A DNA stretch of 64,000 nt, taken from Shinella zoogloeoides (lineage in GTDB: Bacteria; Pseudomonadota; Alphaproteobacteria; Rhizobiales; Rhizobiaceae). This document shows positions 18,614 through 31,594 of the stretch, piece after piece. The stretch is taken from positions 3,489,001 to 3,553,000 of the forward strand of contig NZ_CP086610.1 of the NCBI RefSeq assembly GCF_020883495.1, read 5' to 3'. Both the position numbers and the translations under genes were made by a program. The notes under the pieces are model-generated. The model was not told the origin of the DNA, did no database searches, and was given only the letters and a program-made list of their open reading frames with translations. Within the stretch, counting starts at the first letter, position 1, and each line of letters begins with the position of its first letter.

Positions 18614-21244
18614 ATGGCCACCGAACGTTACAATCCGCGCGATGCCGAACCCCGCTGGCAGGCAAAATGGAATGAAGACGACGTCTTCCTGACGAAGAAC
18701 GACGATCCGCGCGAAAAGTACTACGTCCTCGAGATGTTCCCCTATCCGTCGGGCCGCATTCACATGGGCCACGTGCGCAACTACGCCATGGGCGACGTCG
18801 TCGCCCGCTACAAGCGCGCGCGCGGCTATAACGTCCTGCATCCGATGGGCTGGGACGCCTTCGGCATGCCCGCCGAAAACGCCGCCATGCAGAACAAGGT
18901 ACACCCGAAGGGCTGGACCTATGAAAACATCGCAACGATGCGCAAGCAGTTGAAATCCATGGGCCTGTCGCTCGACTGGTCGCGCGAGTTCGCCACCTGT
19001 GACGTCGAGTATTACCACCGCCAGCAGCACCTCTTCCTCGACTTCCTGGAAAAGGGCCTCGTCTACCGCAAGCAGTCCAAGGTGAACTGGGACCCGGTCG
19101 ACCACACGGTTCTCGCCAACGAACAGGTCATCGACGGTCGCGGCTGGCGCTCGGGCGCGCTCGTCGAGCAGCGCGAGCTGACCCAGTGGTTCTTCCGCAT
19201 CACCGATTTCAGCCAGGATCTGCTCGATTCGCTGGAAACGCTCGACCAGTGGCCGGAAAAGGTCCGGCTGATGCAGAAGAACTGGATCGGCCGCTCGGAA
19301 GGCATGCTGGTGCGCTGGGAAGTGGCCGAGGGCGCGGGCCTGACGACCGAAAAGGACGTCACCGTCTATACGACCCGCCCCGACACGCTGTTCGGCGCCT
19401 CGTTCCTCGCCATCTCCGCCGATCACCCGCTGGCCCGGGAAGTCTCTGCGAAGAACGCCGAGATCATGGCCTTCTGCGAAGAATGCCGCCGCGCCGGCAC
19501 CTCGCTCGCCGCGCTCGAAACCGCCGAGAAGAAGGGCATGGACACGGGCATCCGCGTGCGCCATCCCTTCGACCCGAACTGGGAACTGCCGGTCTATGTC
19601 GCCAACTTCGTGCTGATGGACTACGGCACGGGCGCCATCTTCGGCTGCCCCTCCGGCGACCAGCGCGACCTGGACTTCGCCCGCAAATACGATCTGCCGG
19701 TCGTGCCCGTCGTGATGCCGAAGGACGGCGACGCCGCCACCTTCGCTATCGCGGATGAGGCCTATATCGGCGACGGCGTGATGATCAATTCGCGCTTCCT
19801 GGATGGCCTCAGCACCGAAGCCGCCTTCGAGGAAGTCGCAAAGCGCCTCACCACCGCCACGCTGGGCAATGCGCCGGTGGGCGAACGCAAGGTCAACTTC
19901 CGCCTGCGCGACTGGGGCATCTCGCGTCAGCGCTACTGGGGCTGCCCGATCCCGGTCATCCATTGCGACGACTGCGGCGTGGTTCCGGTTCCCAAGGCCG
20001 ATCTGCCGGTCAAGCTGCCCGACGACGTCACCTTCGACAAGCCGGGCAACCCGCTCGACCGTCACCCGACCTGGCGTCACGTCGCCTGCCCGCATTGCGG
20101 CAAGGACGCCCGCCGCGAGACGGACACGATGGATACCTTCGTCGACTCGTCCTGGTATTTCGCCCGCTTCACCGCCCCGTGGGAAAACGACCCGACGGAC
20201 CCGGCCGCAGCCAATGCCTGGCTGCCGGTCGATCAGTATATCGGCGGCATCGAGCATGCGATCCTGCACCTGCTCTATTCGCGCTTCTTCACGCGCGCCA
20301 TGCAGGTTGCCGGCCATCTCGACCTGAAGGAGCCCTTCAAGGGTCTCTTCACGCAGGGCATGGTGGTGCATGAAACCTATAGCCGCGCCATCGACGGCAA
20401 GCGCGAATGGGTGACGCCGGCTGAAATCCGTATCGAGGAGATCGACGGCAAGCGCCGCGCAACCCATCTCGAATCCGGCGAAGAAATCGCCATCGGCTCC
20501 ATCGAGAAGATGTCGAAGTCGAAGAAGAACGTTGTCGATCCGGACGATATCATCGCCTCCTACGGCGCCGATACCGCCCGCTTCTTCGTGCTCTCCGACT
20601 CCCCGCCGGACCGCGACGTCATCTGGTCGGAAGCCGGCGTAGAAGGCGCTCACCGCTTCGTCCAGCGCGTCTGGCGCCTGATCGGCGACGCAGCGCCCGT
20701 CCTCAAGGCCGCAGAAGGCCGCCCGGGCACGGACGGCGAGGCGCTCGCCGTCGCGCAGGCCGCGCACAAGACGCTGAAGGCGGTCCAGGGCGATTACGAC
20801 AAGCTCGCCTTCAACAAGGCCGTCGCGCGCATATACGAATTCGTCAACGCGCTTGCCGCACCGCTGGCCAGCGCCGCAGCCGGCAAGGCCTCGGCCGATC
20901 TCGTCTCGGCATTGCGCGAGGCCGTGGCCATCCTGATCCGCATCGTCGCCCCCATGACACCGCATCTTGCGGAAGAATGCTGGCGCGAGATCGGCGGGCA
21001 GGGGCTTGTCGCCACCTCCGCCTGGCCGGCCTATGTGGACAGCCTCGTCGCCGAAAACGAGGTCACGCTTCCCGTCCAGATCAACGGCAAGAAGCGGGCG
21101 GATTTGACAATCGCCCGCGACGCGGACCAGAGTGCCGTCGAAGCGGCCGTTCTGGCGCTGGAAGCCGTACAGGCGGCGCTCGGCGGCCAGAAGCCCAAGA
21201 AGATCATCGTCGTACCGCAGAGGATCGTGAATGTTGTTGTCTGA
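18614..21244 (+). CDS. leuS: Leucyl-tRNA synthetase
   Basis: LeuS charges tRNA-Leu. It is full length at 876 residues and starts [16 protein letters not shown]. The class I HIGH motif appears as HMGH beginning at residue 50, and KMSKS begins at residue 632. An inserted CP1 editing domain lies roughly at 225-420 ([14 protein letters not shown], then the conserved aspartate in [12 protein letters not shown]). The gene opens the leuS-lptE-holA run; its last 14 bases overlap the lptE start. This order is conserved near the origin in rhizobia. Confidence 0.97.
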   Translation: MATERYNPRDAEPRWQAKWNEDDVFLTKNDDPREKYYVLEMFPYPSGRIHMGHVRNYAMGDVVARYKRARGYNVLHPMGWDAFGMPAENAAMQNKVHPKGWTYENIATMRKQLKSMGLSLDWSREFATCDVEYYHRQQHLFLDFLEKGLVYRKQSKVNWDPVDHTVLANEQVIDGRGWRSGALVEQRELTQWFFRITDFSQDLLDSLETLDQWPEKVRLMQKNWIGRSEGMLVRWEVAEGAGLTTEKDVTVYTTRPDTLFGASFLAISADHPLAREVSAKNAEIMAFCEECRRAGTSLAALETAEKKGMDTGIRVRHPFDPNWELPVYVANFVLMDYGTGAIFGCPSGDQRDLDFARKYDLPVVPVVMPKDGDAATFAIADEAYIGDGVMINSRFLDGLSTEAAFEEVAKRLTTATLGNAPVGERKVNFRLRDWGISRQRYWGCPIPVIHCDDCGVVPVPKADLPVKLPDDVTFDKPGNPLDRHPTWRHVACPHCGKDARRETDTMDTFVDSSWYFARFTAPWENDPTDPAAANAWLPVDQYIGGIEHAILHLLYSRFFTRAMQVAGHLDLKEPFKGLFTQGMVVHETYSRAIDGKREWVTPAEIRIEEIDGKRRATHLESGEEIAIGSIEKMSKSKKNVVDPDDIIASYGADTARFFVLSDSPPDRDVIWSEAGVEGAHRFVQRVWRLIGDAAPVLKAAEGRPGTDGEALAVAQAAHKTLKAVQGDYDKLAFNKAVARIYEFVNALAAPLASAAAGKASADLVSALREAVAILIRIVAPMTPHLAEECWREIGGQGLVATSAWPAYVDSLVAENEVTLPVQINGKKRADLTIARDADQSAVEAAVLALEAVQAALGGQKPKKIIVVPQRIVNVVV

Positions 21245-21755
21245 CGGAACCGGCCTCTTTCGGCTCGCCAAGGCGCTTGCCGGCGTTGCACTCATCGGCA
21301 TGCTGGCCGGATGCCAGGTACGGCCGCTCTATTCCACGCCGAACGGGACGGAAGGCAAGCTCGCCTCCGTCTCCATCTCGGAGGCTGGCGACCGCGTCGA
21401 GCAGCAGGTCAGGAACGACCTGATCTTCCTCCTTTCCGGTGGCGCAGGCGAACCGCAGAACGCCGTCTATCATCTGGAAATGGATGTCACGGTCCGAACC
21501 GTCGGCGTGCTCAACGACGTGAGAGACGATATCGCCCGTTCCGGCCGTGTCACCGTCACGGCGGACTACAATCTCGCAAGGGCCGATACCGGCGAAACCG
21601 TAACCTCCGGCAAGCGTTCGGCCATCGCCATGGTCGATTTCCCGGCTCAGGAATTCGCCAAGCTGCGCGCCATCCGCGATGCGGAAAACCGGGGCGCACG
21701 CGAGCTTGCCGAGTTGATCCGCGCCGACATCGCTTCGGCGCTGGCCCGTCGCTGA
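21231..21755 (+). CDS. lptE: LPS-assembly lipoprotein LptE
   Basis: The 174-residue product has a lipoprotein signal peptide: a hydrophobic stretch (residues about 12-26) and lipobox LAGC with lipidated Cys28. The mature part ([10 protein letters not shown], then [19 protein letters not shown] and [14 protein letters not shown]) matches the LptE family in alphaproteobacteria. LptE plugs the LptD barrel in the outer membrane and helps insert lipopolysaccharide. It overlaps leuS by 14 bases and sits 7 bases before holA, the conserved arrangement leuS-lptE-holA, which supports the call despite low sequence conservation. Confidence 0.88.
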   Translation: MLLSDGTGLFRLAKALAGVALIGMLAGCQVRPLYSTPNGTEGKLASVSISEAGDRVEQQVRNDLIFLLSGGAGEPQNAVYHLEMDVTVRTVGVLNDVRDDIARSGRVTVTADYNLARADTGETVTSGKRSAIAMVDFPAQEFAKLRAIRDAENRGARELAELIRADIASALARR

Positions 21756-21762
21756 GCCGGCT

Positions 21763-22797
21763 ATGGCGGAAGTCAAGTCGCACGAGTTCGATGCTTTCGC
21801 GAAGCGGAAGCCCTTGCCCGTGCGGCTTTTTCTTATCTACGGCCCGGACCGGGGCCTGGTTTCCGAGCGGGCGGCCACGCTCGCCGCCGCAAGCGGCGTC
21901 AATCTCGATGACGCCTTCTCCGTCGTGAAGCTGGACGCCGGCGACATCGGCAGCCAGCCCGGCCGCCTGATCGACGAAATGAATGCCATCGGCCTTTTCG
22001 GCGGCGAGCGCCTCGTCTGGATTCGCAATGCCGGCAGCGAGAAGGGGCTTGCCGATGGCCTCGATATCCTCGCCGGTCAGCCCCCTGGTCCTTCCACACT
22101 CATCATCGAGGCCGGAGACCTGAAGAAGGGGGCCGCCTTACGCAAGGCGGCCGAATCCGCATCGCAAGCCGTCGCCATCGCCTGCTATGCGGATGACGGG
22201 CGCGCCCTTCAGGCGCTGATCGACCAGGAACTCGCCGCGGAAGGACTACGCATTTCGCCGGCCGCTCGTGAACGCCTGATGGAAACCATCGGCGGCGACC
22301 GGCTCGCCTCACGCAACGAAGTGCGAAAACTCGCTCTCTATTGCCGCGGCAGGGAGCTGATCGAGGAAGGGGATGTGGAGGAAATCGTCGGCGACGCCAG
22401 CGCGATCTCCACGGACGACGCCATCGATGCCATCCTCAAGGGCGACCGCGAGGGCTTTCTCCATGCGATCCAGAAGATCGTGTCCTCCAAGACGCCGGTC
22501 TTTCTCGTCCTGCAGGGTTGCCTGCGCCAATTCCAGCTCCTGGAGCTGATGCGGGCGGAAATGGATGAGAAGCGCGCGCCCGCCGCGCAGGCAATGGCGA
22601 CACTCGGCCGCCATCTGCACTTCCGCCGCAAGCCTATCGTCGAGAATGCCCTGAAAACATGGACGGGTCCCGCACTTCGCCGGGAAGCCCAGCGCCTTCA
22701 GGCCGCCATCCTGCAAAGCCGTCAGCGCCCCGCTCTGGAAGATACGATCGCCATGCAGACGATGCTGGCGGCCGTGCTTCAATCCGCAAGGCGCTGA
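21763..22797 (+). CDS. holA: DNA polymerase III delta subunit
   Basis: HolA (delta) is part of the clamp loader and opens the beta sliding clamp. The 344-residue protein begins with a RecA-like fold entry (VRLFLIYGPDRGLVSERAATLA) and has the family segment IGLFGGERLVWIRNAGS. A helical collar follows (LEDTIAMQTMLAAVLQSARR at the end). It is convergent with parB, with only 15 bases between the stops and no visible terminator. Confidence 0.9.
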   Translation: MAEVKSHEFDAFAKRKPLPVRLFLIYGPDRGLVSERAATLAAASGVNLDDAFSVVKLDAGDIGSQPGRLIDEMNAIGLFGGERLVWIRNAGSEKGLADGLDILAGQPPGPSTLIIEAGDLKKGAALRKAAESASQAVAIACYADDGRALQALIDQELAAEGLRISPAARERLMETIGGDRLASRNEVRKLALYCRGRELIEEGDVEEIVGDASAISTDDAIDAILKGDREGFLHAIQKIVSSKTPVFLVLQGCLRQFQLLELMRAEMDEKRAPAAQAMATLGRHLHFRRKPIVENALKTWTGPALRREAQRLQAAILQSRQRPALEDTIAMQTMLAAVLQSARR

Positions 22798-22812
22798 ATC
22801 CGGCTAAAGAAA

Positions 22813-23700
22813 CTACCGTCGCTCAAGAAGCCGGCAGATTTCTTCCAACTGTTCCAATGTCTTGTAAGCGATGCGGAGATGGCCGCCATTGCCCTTGTGG
22901 TTCACGCTGACCTCAAGGCCGAGCACATCCGACAGCGTGCGTTCAAGCGCCAGCGTGTCCGTATCCTTCTCTTCCCTGCGGCCCTGCACGGGCGCCGGTT
23001 CACCCTGCGCCTTGATATCGTTCTGCGCGATCCGCTCTGCATCACGAACGGACATGCCCTTGGCAACGATCGTCTTTGCGAGCGCCGTGGGATCGGAGGT
23101 CGGGATCAGCGCACGGGCATGGCCGGCGGAGAGCGTGCCGGAGGCCAGCATGTCGCGCACGGGCTCCGGCAGTTTCAGCAGCCGCAGGCTGTTGGCCACA
23201 TGGCTGCGACTCTTGCCGATGATCTCCCCGAGATCGTTCTGCGTATAGCCGTGGTCGGCGATCAGCAGTTCATAGCCCATCGCCTCTTCCAGCGGGTTGA
23301 GGTCGGAGCGCTGCACATTTTCCACGATGGCGATTTCCAGCGCTGTCCGGTCGTCGACATCGCGGATGATCACCGGAATATCAGTCAGGCCGGCAAGCTG
23401 CGCCGCCCGCCAGCGGCGCTCGCCGGCAATGATCTCGAAGCGGTTGTCAGCAATGGTCCGCACCACGACCGGCTGGACGATGCCGTGCTGGCGGATCGAC
23501 GAGGCAAGGTCCTGCAATTCCGATTCGTCGAAATAGCGGCGCGGATTGCGCGGGTTGCGGCCGACGAACTCGATCGGCACCAGCCGATCCGGATTGACCG
23601 ACGGCTGGCTGCCGACATCGGCGGCCGGGAGCTGGTCCATTTCACCGATCAGCGCGGCAAGGCCGCGGCCGAGGCGCCGTTTGGAATTGTCATCGTTCAT
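22813..23700 (-). CDS. parB: Chromosome-partitioning protein ParB
   Basis: The 295-residue CTP-dependent DNA clamp loads at parS sites and spreads. The N-terminus RRLGRGLAALIG stimulates ParA ATPase. The ParB/Srx CTPase fold carries the box GERRWRAAQLAGL near residue 95, and the helix-turn-helix is YTQNDLGEIIGKSRSHVANSLRLL. The C-terminal dimer domain ends in LEQLEEICRLLERR. It follows parA by 24 bases on the same strand. Five parS-like sites lie in the same window, the nearest about 1.4 kb upstream of parB. Confidence 0.96.
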   Translation of the reverse strand: MNDDNSKRRLGRGLAALIGEMDQLPAADVGSQPSVNPDRLVPIEFVGRNPRNPRRYFDESELQDLASSIRQHGIVQPVVVRTIADNRFEIIAGERRWRAAQLAGLTDIPVIIRDVDDRTALEIAIVENVQRSDLNPLEEAMGYELLIADHGYTQNDLGEIIGKSRSHVANSLRLLKLPEPVRDMLASGTLSAGHARALIPTSDPTALAKTIVAKGMSVRDAERIAQNDIKAQGEPAPVQGRREEKDTDTLALERTLSDVLGLEVSVNHKGNGGHLRIAYKTLEQLEEICRLLERR

Positions 23701-23724
23701 CGGCTCTACTCACAGATACTGAAT

Positions 23725-24519
<795 letters not shown>

Positions 24520-24534
24520 GGACGCCGCCAATCA

Positions 24535-25167
24535 CTAAGGTTTTCGCGAAAGATTCGACAATTCGAGCACAACGGAATCCGGCTCGACGATACTGGCATG
24601 TTTTACCAGATCGAATCTCCACCGACCAAGCGCTTTATCGATCTCCCGCTGGTAATCCCGGCCTTTGTGCAGGAAAAACCGAAGGTCGGCATTGCGTTCT
24701 GCCCAGGGCAGGCCGAACTCCATCAGAAGATCGAGATCCGCCAGGGCACGCGCCGAGATCGCATCGCATCGCTCGATGACCGCCGGAGCTTCTTCGATTC
24801 GGATCGCGTGAACCGAAGCACGTGCCCCCGTTTCCAGAATGGCCCGGCGCAGGAAGGCCGCTTTTTTGTTGTTGCTTTCGACCAGATGAACCCAGCCACC
24901 TCCGACGCCGGCCAGCAAGACCCCGGTAACGATGCCCGGAAACCCGCCGCCGCTGCCCAGATCGACCCAGTTGCGAGCCTTGGGCTGAAGCGCAAAAATC
25001 TGCGCACTGTCGACGATATGTCTGTTCCACGTTTCCGCGAGTGTGGAAGGGGCGACGAGATTGATCGTTTTCGCCCATTTCTGAAAGAGGGCGACGAAGG
25101 TGTCGAGCCGATCCAAGGTTTCACGTGAAACATCGAGATGGCTCAACGCACGGGGGAGGGCGTTCAT
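24535..25167 (-). CDS. rsmG: 16S rRNA (guanine-N7) methyltransferase RsmG (GidB)
   Basis: RsmG methylates G527 of 16S rRNA; loss gives low-level streptomycin resistance in several bacteria. The 210-residue product has the SAM site [15 protein letters not shown] (residues about 68-82) and [13 protein letters not shown]. The start overlaps the mnmG stop (ATGA). A parS-like site lies inside the coding sequence at codons 12-18 and encodes the peptide VSRET. Confidence 0.95.
   Translation of the reverse strand: MNALPRALSHLDVSRETLDRLDTFVALFQKWAKTINLVAPSTLAETWNRHIVDSAQIFALQPKARNWVDLGSGGGFPGIVTGVLLAGVGGGWVHLVESNNKKAAFLRRAILETGARASVHAIRIEEAPAVIERCDAISARALADLDLLMEFGLPWAERNADLRFFLHKGRDYQREIDKALGRWRFDLVKHASIVEPDSVVLELSNLSRKP
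25117..25132. promoter_or_regulatory. parS: parS-like ParB-binding site 2, inside rsmG
   Basis: GGTTTCACGTGAAACA matches the parS consensus at 15 of 16 bases. It lies within the 5' part of rsmG, about 0.6 kb upstream of the parA start and 6.7 kb from the predicted origin. Confidence 0.85.
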
Positions 25168-27053
25168 GCGTTTGCGGTCCGCTGTGTCTGGCCGTTGGAA
25201 AGGCGCTTGAGATGCGCGAGAAGGAGCGTAAGTGCCGCCGGCGTCATGCCGTCAACACGCGCGGCTTGCGCAAGATTGGATGGGCGGGCGGCCGTCAGCT
25301 TCTGACGCAACTCTATGGAGAGGCCCGGTAGCAAACCGAAATCGAAATCGTCGGGAATAAGGCGCTCTTCCTCTCGCCGCGCTTCCGAAATATCCGCCTC
25401 CTGCCGGTTCATATAAACCGCATAGCCCGCCTCGATCTCGACTGCCTCCCGGACACGGGGCGAGAAGACGCCAAGCTCTTCGGGCCAGACCTGCACCAGA
25501 CGAGCATAGTCGATATCGGGATAGGCGAGAAGATCGTAGGCGCTGCGGCGAACGCCGTCCTGGTTGATCCGGATACCGTGCGCTCCCGCCTCGTTCGGAG
25601 ACAGCTTCAAAGCCTGAAGCCGGTCGCGCGCTGCCTGCATCTCTTCCGACCACACCCTGAATCGATCTCGTCGCCCCGCGGCAACCAAACCGAGCTCAAT
25701 GCCGAGCGGCGTCAAGCGCACATCCGCATTATCCGCCCGCAGGGACAGCCGATACTCAGCTCTCGACGTGAACATACGATAGGGCTCCGTTACGCCCCGC
25801 GAGGTGAGGTCATCGATCATCACGCCGATATAGCTGTCGGTGCGGCTGAAGATGTGCCCCTCACCGTTCCCGGCACGGCGTGCCGCATTCAACCCTGCGA
25901 CAAGCCCTTGTGCCGCGGCCTCCTCATATCCCGTCGTCCCGTTGATCTGGCCGGCAAGGAAGAGACCGGGCTGTCGCTTTACCTCCAGCGCGGCGGAAAG
26001 CTCGCGAGGATCGACATGGTCATACTCGATTGCGTAGCCCGGCTGCAGGATGGAAACCTGTTCCAGCCCGGGTATCGTGCGAATGAACGCGTCCTGTACG
26101 TCCGCTGGGAGAGATGTGGAAATACCGTTCGGATAGACCGTATCGTCATCCAGTCCCTCCGGCTCCAGGAAAATCTGGTGCCCGTCCCGCTCACCGAACT
26201 TGACGATCTTGTCCTCGATCGATGGGCAGTAACGCGGGCCAACGCCCTCGATCTGCCCCGAATACATGGCGGACTTACCGATATTTTCCTCGATGATACG
26301 ATGAGTCGCCGGTGTCGTCCGCGTTACCCCGCATTCAATCTGCGGCGTGGTGATCCGATCCGTCATGAAGGAGAAGGGAACAGGTTCGTCATCCGCCGCC
26401 TGACGTCCGACAGCCGACCAATCGATCGTGCGGCCGTCGAGTCGGGCAGGGGTGCCCGTCTTCAAACGTCCAAGCCTCAATCCCAGCCGCTCGAAAGTTG
26501 CCGACAGCCCCATCGACGGTTCCTCGCCAACGCGGCCCGCCGGAATCTTTTCGTTACCGATATGAATAAGGCCACGCAGGAACGTGCCGGTCGTGATAAC
26601 AATCGCCCGGCACGCGAGGCGGCGGCCATCCTTCAGAACAATCCCGGCAATCGCATCGTTCTGGAAGGTGATATCGAAGGCATCTCCCTCGACAACATCC
26701 AGGTTCGCAATGGCCGCAATCTCGGCTTGCATGGCTTCCCGATAGAGCCGCCTATCAGCCTGGGTGCGCGGTCCACGAACCGCGGGGCCCTTTCGGCGAT
26801 TGAGCAAACGGAACTGAATGCCGGCGCGGTCGGCAACGCGGCCCATCAAACCATCAAGGGCGTCGACCTCTCGGACGAGGTGCCCCTTACCGAGGCCGCC
26901 GATAGCCGGATTGCAAGACATCACGCCAATGGTTGCCGCCTTGTGCGTCACGAGCGCCGTTCGTGCGCCAGTTCGCGCAGCAGCCGCGGCGGCTTCGACG
27001 CCTGCATGCCCGCCGCCAACCACAACGACATCGTAATCCATGATATCCGCCAT
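25164..27053 (-). CDS. mnmG: tRNA uridine-5-carboxymethylaminomethyl modification enzyme MnmG (GidA)
   Basis: MnmG is the FAD subunit of the MnmE-MnmG complex that modifies the wobble uridine (cmnm5U34) of several tRNAs. The 629 residues contain the Rossmann motif [26 protein letters not shown] with a catalytic cysteine, and the family segment [13 protein letters not shown]. The C-terminal helical domain includes [17 protein letters not shown] chose the ATG at 27053 over a GTG at 27059 because AGG is better spaced. A parS-like site is 12 bases upstream of the start. Confidence 0.96.
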   Translation of the reverse strand: MADIMDYDVVVVGGGHAGVEAAAAAARTGARTALVTHKAATIGVMSCNPAIGGLGKGHLVREVDALDGLMGRVADRAGIQFRLLNRRKGPAVRGPRTQADRRLYREAMQAEIAAIANLDVVEGDAFDITFQNDAIAGIVLKDGRRLACRAIVITTGTFLRGLIHIGNEKIPAGRVGEEPSMGLSATFERLGLRLGRLKTGTPARLDGRTIDWSAVGRQAADDEPVPFSFMTDRITTPQIECGVTRTTPATHRIIEENIGKSAMYSGQIEGVGPRYCPSIEDKIVKFGERDGHQIFLEPEGLDDDTVYPNGISTSLPADVQDAFIRTIPGLEQVSILQPGYAIEYDHVDPRELSAALEVKRQPGLFLAGQINGTTGYEEAAAQGLVAGLNAARRAGNGEGHIFSRTDSYIGVMIDDLTSRGVTEPYRMFTSRAEYRLSLRADNADVRLTPLGIELGLVAAGRRDRFRVWSEEMQAARDRLQALKLSPNEAGAHGIRINQDGVRRSAYDLLAYPDIDYARLVQVWPEELGVFSPRVREAVEIEAGYAVYMNRQEADISEARREEERLIPDDFDFGLLPGLSIELRQKLTAARPSNLAQAARVDGMTPAALTLLLAHLKRLSNGQTQRTANA

Positions 27054-27064
27054 ACTCACCTACC

Positions 27065-27080
27065 TGTTTCACGTGAAACG
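27065..27080. promoter_or_regulatory. parS: parS-like ParB-binding site 3, in the mnmG leader
   Basis: TGTTTCACGTGAAACG matches the parS consensus at 15 of 16 bases. It lies in the 66-base gap between mnmE and mnmG, 42 bases from the next site, about 4.7 kb from the predicted origin. Confidence 0.88.
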
Positions 27081-27106
27081 TTCAAAGCGACTCGCACACG
27101 TTGCAA

Positions 27107-27122
27107 TGTTTCACGTGAATCA
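27107..27122. promoter_or_regulatory. parS: parS-like ParB-binding site 4, overlapping the mnmE stop
   Basis: TGTTTCACGTGAATCA matches the parS consensus at 15 of 16 bases. Its last three bases are the complement of the mnmE stop codon, so the single departure from consensus (A to T at position 14) may reflect the coding constraint. Confidence 0.82.
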
Positions 27123-28445
27123 TTTGCCTATGCAAAACTCGGAGAAAATAACGTCAAGAAGATGCTCGACATCAACCCGACCTGTTACCCGGCCCAACGC
27201 TTGTCCCGCCAGCCGCAGGTGCTCCGCCTGTATATCCAGTCCCGCCGACTGCGCTTCCAGCGCCGACACGATATGTACGCGCGCAGTTTCAAGATGTAGC
27301 GCATGGCGTTGGCGCGTCGGCAGAGCCAGAGCGCTGCCTGACTCCATATCCGGAAGATAACTCGCCACCAGATCGAGGAGCGCAGGGATACCCTCTCCGG
27401 TTCTTACGGAAATCATAGCATCCGCCCGCACTTCACGCAAAGCAGGGAGTGCGATATCGGTTTTCGTCTGTACCCGGATAACCGGGCCGGCATAGTCGCC
27501 CAGCATCTCCTCCCAATGCGCTGCCGCATCCTCCGACAGCAGCAGAACGAGATGGGCCGTCGCCATGGAGAGCTGGGCCCGACGAATGCCCTCCCGCTCG
27601 ACAATATCATCGGTCTCGCGCAAACCCGCCGTGTCATAGAGGCGAACAGCGAAGCCGGAAAGGTCCAGATCGACATGAAGGACATCCCGGGTCGTTCCCG
27701 GAATATCCGTCACAATCGCAACGTCGCGTCGGGCGAGATGGTTGAGAAGGCTCGATTTACCGGCGTTTGGTGGGCCGGCAATCACGACATGCAGACCGTC
27801 GCGCAGGATTTCACCCGCCCGTGCGCCGGAAAGATGGTTAGTAATTTCCTCTTCCAAGGCGCGCATATCGTTCCATATGGAGCCGGCAACGGAACCGGGG
27901 ACGTCATCCTCATCGGCGAAATCAAGCTCCGCCTCGATCATTGCTCGACCATGCGTCAAACGTTTCGCCCACGAATCGTAAAGTCTGGACAAGCCACCCG
28001 ATGCCTGTTCCACCGCAAGGCGGCGCTGCATCTCGGTCTCAGCCGCGATAAGATCGGCAAGGCCCTCTACCTCGACGAGGTCCATCCGGCCATTCGTAAA
28101 GGCGCGACGTGAAAACTCGCCGGCTTCAGCGACCCGCAAGCCCTCAAACGACGCCAGCGCGGCCAGAACCGCTTTCACCGTCGCGCGGCCGCCATGAATC
28201 TGCAGTTCAGCGCAATCTTCACCCGTAAAAGAATGGGGGCCCGGAAAGAACAGGACCAGCCCTTCATCCAGCTTGTCGCCATTGCGCTTCCGAATCGAAA
28301 GCAGTGAGGCGCGGCGCGGCGCAGGAACGGAACCGCAGAGTTGTTCAACGGCATTTCGGCTCTCCGGCCCGCTCAGGCGTATCACCGCCACACCGGAGGG
28401 CAGGCCACCGCTGGAAAGAGCAAAGATGGTGTCCGTCGCGTTCAT
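27120..28445 (-). CDS. mnmE: tRNA modification GTPase MnmE (TrmE)
   Basis: MnmE is the GTPase partner of MnmG in wobble-uridine modification. The 441-residue protein has an N-terminal tetrahydrofolate-binding domain (DTIFALSSGGLPSGVAVIRLSGP), a G domain inserted in a helical domain (G1 GPPNAGKSSLLN, G3 DTAGLRET) and the C-terminal FCIGK whose cysteine is needed for modification. It is transcribed with mnmG, rsmG, parA and parB. The separate rho gene upstream has its own terminator. Confidence 0.96.
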   Translation of the reverse strand: MNATDTIFALSSGGLPSGVAVIRLSGPESRNAVEQLCGSVPAPRRASLLSIRKRNGDKLDEGLVLFFPGPHSFTGEDCAELQIHGGRATVKAVLAALASFEGLRVAEAGEFSRRAFTNGRMDLVEVEGLADLIAAETEMQRRLAVEQASGGLSRLYDSWAKRLTHGRAMIEAELDFADEDDVPGSVAGSIWNDMRALEEEITNHLSGARAGEILRDGLHVVIAGPPNAGKSSLLNHLARRDVAIVTDIPGTTRDVLHVDLDLSGFAVRLYDTAGLRETDDIVEREGIRRAQLSMATAHLVLLLSEDAAAHWEEMLGDYAGPVIRVQTKTDIALPALREVRADAMISVRTGEGIPALLDLVASYLPDMESGSALALPTRQRHALHLETARVHIVSALEAQSAGLDIQAEHLRLAGQALGRVTGRVDVEHLLDVIFSEFCIGK

Positions 28446-28509
28446 TGGATTACCGTTTCGAGGTCGAATCGATAGGGTTTGTTTCGGATTGGAATCAAAT
28501 CCATTCGCT

Positions 28510-28542
28510 CAAAAGAAAATGGCCCCGCTGGAAGGCGGGACC
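28510..28542 (-). terminator. Terminator of rho
   Basis: On the minus strand, GGTCCCGC / GCGGGGCC arms (one mismatch) with a 6-base loop are followed by a T-rich tract, 31 bases after the rho stop. This separates rho from mnmE. Confidence 0.65.
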
Positions 28543-28572
28543 ATATGTTCGAGCCTATATCAGCAAAACCGA

Positions 28573-29838
<1,266 letters not shown>

Positions 29839-30023
29839 GAATGGTCCATGCTGGTAATCGTCGGGATGGAAAAAGGCGTGCGGGTCAGGGACGAACTGCG
29901 CGGGGATGGGTGCAGCTCACTGAACGAAGACACATGCCACGAAAGATGAGATGGGCGGAAAATAGCGGTTCCCGTGCCGCCTCGCAAGGGGGCCTGCGAA
30001 TTTCGTCCGTTTTGTCGCGCCGG

Positions 30024-30563
30024 TCAGAACGGTTTGACGACGACCATGACGACGATAAGGATCATCAAAGCCGCCGGCGCCTCGTTCCAGATGCGCCACT
30101 GGCGGCCGGTCCGCAGGTTGCGATCCTCCGCAAAGGCCTGCACGGCGCGGCCGTAAAACTCGTGCACGCCGGACAGCATCAGGACGAAAAGAAGCTTGGC
30201 GTGCAGCCATCCGCCCTGAAAACCATAGACGGACCAGGCGAGATAGAGGCCGAGCAGCCAGGAAAGCCCCATGGCCGGCTGCATGATGGTGCGGTAGAGC
30301 CGCTGTTCCATCACCTTGAAAGTTTCCGACTGGGCCGAACCGGGCGGCGCGTCCGTGTGGTAGACGAACAGCCGCGGCAGGTAGAGCAGCCCCGCCATCC
30401 AGGAGATGACGGCGACGATGTGCAGCGCCTTCACCCAGAGATAGAGATCGTCCGGCGGATAGAGGATCAGCAGGAGGACGACAAACGCGAAGACGGCAAG
30501 CGCAATGCCGGCGCGCCGGCGCGCCCTGCGTCCTGCCGTTTCATCCGTCTGCTTTTCGCTCAC
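30024..30563 (-). CDS. hemJ: Protoporphyrinogen IX oxidase HemJ
   Basis: HemJ is the membrane protoporphyrinogen oxidase used by most alphaproteobacteria in place of HemY/HemG. The 179-residue product has four to five hydrophobic segments. [21 protein letters not shown] carries the conserved histidine, LPRLFVYH carries the next one, and the conserved lysine lies in [14 protein letters not shown]; these residues bind heme b and are essential in the family. Its start overlaps the hemE stop by 4 bases, so hemE-hemJ is one heme-synthesis unit transcribed away from the origin. Confidence 0.93.
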   Translation of the reverse strand: MSEKQTDETAGRRARRRAGIALAVFAFVVLLLILYPPDDLYLWVKALHIVAVISWMAGLLYLPRLFVYHTDAPPGSAQSETFKVMEQRLYRTIMQPAMGLSWLLGLYLAWSVYGFQGGWLHAKLLFVLMLSGVHEFYGRAVQAFAEDRNLRTGRQWRIWNEAPAALMILIVVMVVVKPF

Positions 30564-31594
30564 CGGCTTTCTCCGCGCACGCGCGCCACCAGCCGCGTGA
30601 CATGCTCGGGATCGGCCTGCGGGGTGATGCCGTGGCCGAGATTGAAGATCAGCGGTCCGTTGCCGAGTGCCTGGAGGATGGCGTCGATCCCCTCATCGAG
30701 GGCCGTGCCGCCGGCAACGACCCGCATCGGATCGAGATTGCCCTGCACCGGCCCATCCTTCTGCAGCTCGGCCGCGAAGGACAGCGGAACCGACCAGTCG
30801 AGGCCGATGGCATCGGCCCGCGTGTCCTGACGATAGGATTTGAGCTGCAGGCCCGCCCCCTTGGCGAAGGCGATGATCTTCGCCTGCGGGCGGCGTGCCC
30901 TCACCGAATCGACGATCCGTCGCACGGGGCGCACGGCATAATCGGCAAATTCCCTCTCACCGAGCACACCCGCCCAGGAATCGAAGATCTGCACCGCATC
31001 GGCGCCGGCATCGATCTGCGCCACCAGGTAATCGGCGGAAAGATCGGCAAGCACGTCGAGCAGATGCGTGAAGGCCCGAGGTTCGCGGTAAGCGAACAGC
31101 CGGGCGGGGGCCTGGTCCGGCGTTCCATGGCCGGCGATCATATAGGTCGCAACCGTCCACGGCGCCCCGCAGAAGCCGAGCAGCGCCGTTTCCTCGGGAA
31201 GGGACTGCCGGATACGGCCGACCGTTTCCATGACCGGCCTGAGATGATCCTGAACGCCATCGCCTTTCAGGGCGAAGATGCCGTCGACATCGATCGGGTC
31301 GAGCCGAGGTCCATGCCCCTCCTCGAAGCGGACATTGCGGTGAAGCGCATCGGGAATGACAAGAATATCGGAAAAGAGGATCGCCGCATCGAAGCCATAG
31401 CGGCGGATCGGCTGCAAGGTGACCTCGGTCGCCAGTTCCGGCGAATAACACAGGTCGAGAAAACTTCCCGCCGCAGCGCGCGTCGCGCGGTACTCCGGCA
31501 GATATCGTCCTGCCTGTCTCATCAGCCAGAGGGGAGGGGGAGAAACCGTCTTGCCATTCAGGACATCGACGATCTTCCGGTTTTTCGCAGCCAC
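30560..31594 (-). CDS. hemE: Uroporphyrinogen III decarboxylase
   Basis: HemE converts uroporphyrinogen III to coproporphyrinogen III by removing four carboxyl groups. The 344-residue protein shows the signature [17 protein letters not shown] near residues 20-37, and the catalytic aspartate lies in [26 protein letters not shown] and [16 protein letters not shown] are typical. The start is GTG, with GGGAG nine bases upstream. It is the first gene left of the predicted oriC; hemE next to the origin is a conserved alphaproteobacterial feature. Confidence 0.96.
   Translation of the reverse strand: MAAKNRKIVDVLNGKTVSPPPLWLMRQAGRYLPEYRATRAAAGSFLDLCYSPELATEVTLQPIRRYGFDAAILFSDILVIPDALHRNVRFEEGHGPRLDPIDVDGIFALKGDGVQDHLRPVMETVGRIRQSLPEETALLGFCGAPWTVATYMIAGHGTPDQAPARLFAYREPRAFTHLLDVLADLSADYLVAQIDAGADAVQIFDSWAGVLGEREFADYAVRPVRRIVDSVRARRPQAKIIAFAKGAGLQLKSYRQDTRADAIGLDWSVPLSFAAELQKDGPVQGNLDPMRVVAGGTALDEGIDAILQALGNGPLIFNLGHGITPQADPEHVTRLVARVRGESR

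Noticed and set aside
27040..27360. Small plus-strand frames starting MFHVKR or MFHVNH
   Set aside because: These peptides come from the parS-like palindromes and the opposite strand of mnmE; they are not genes.
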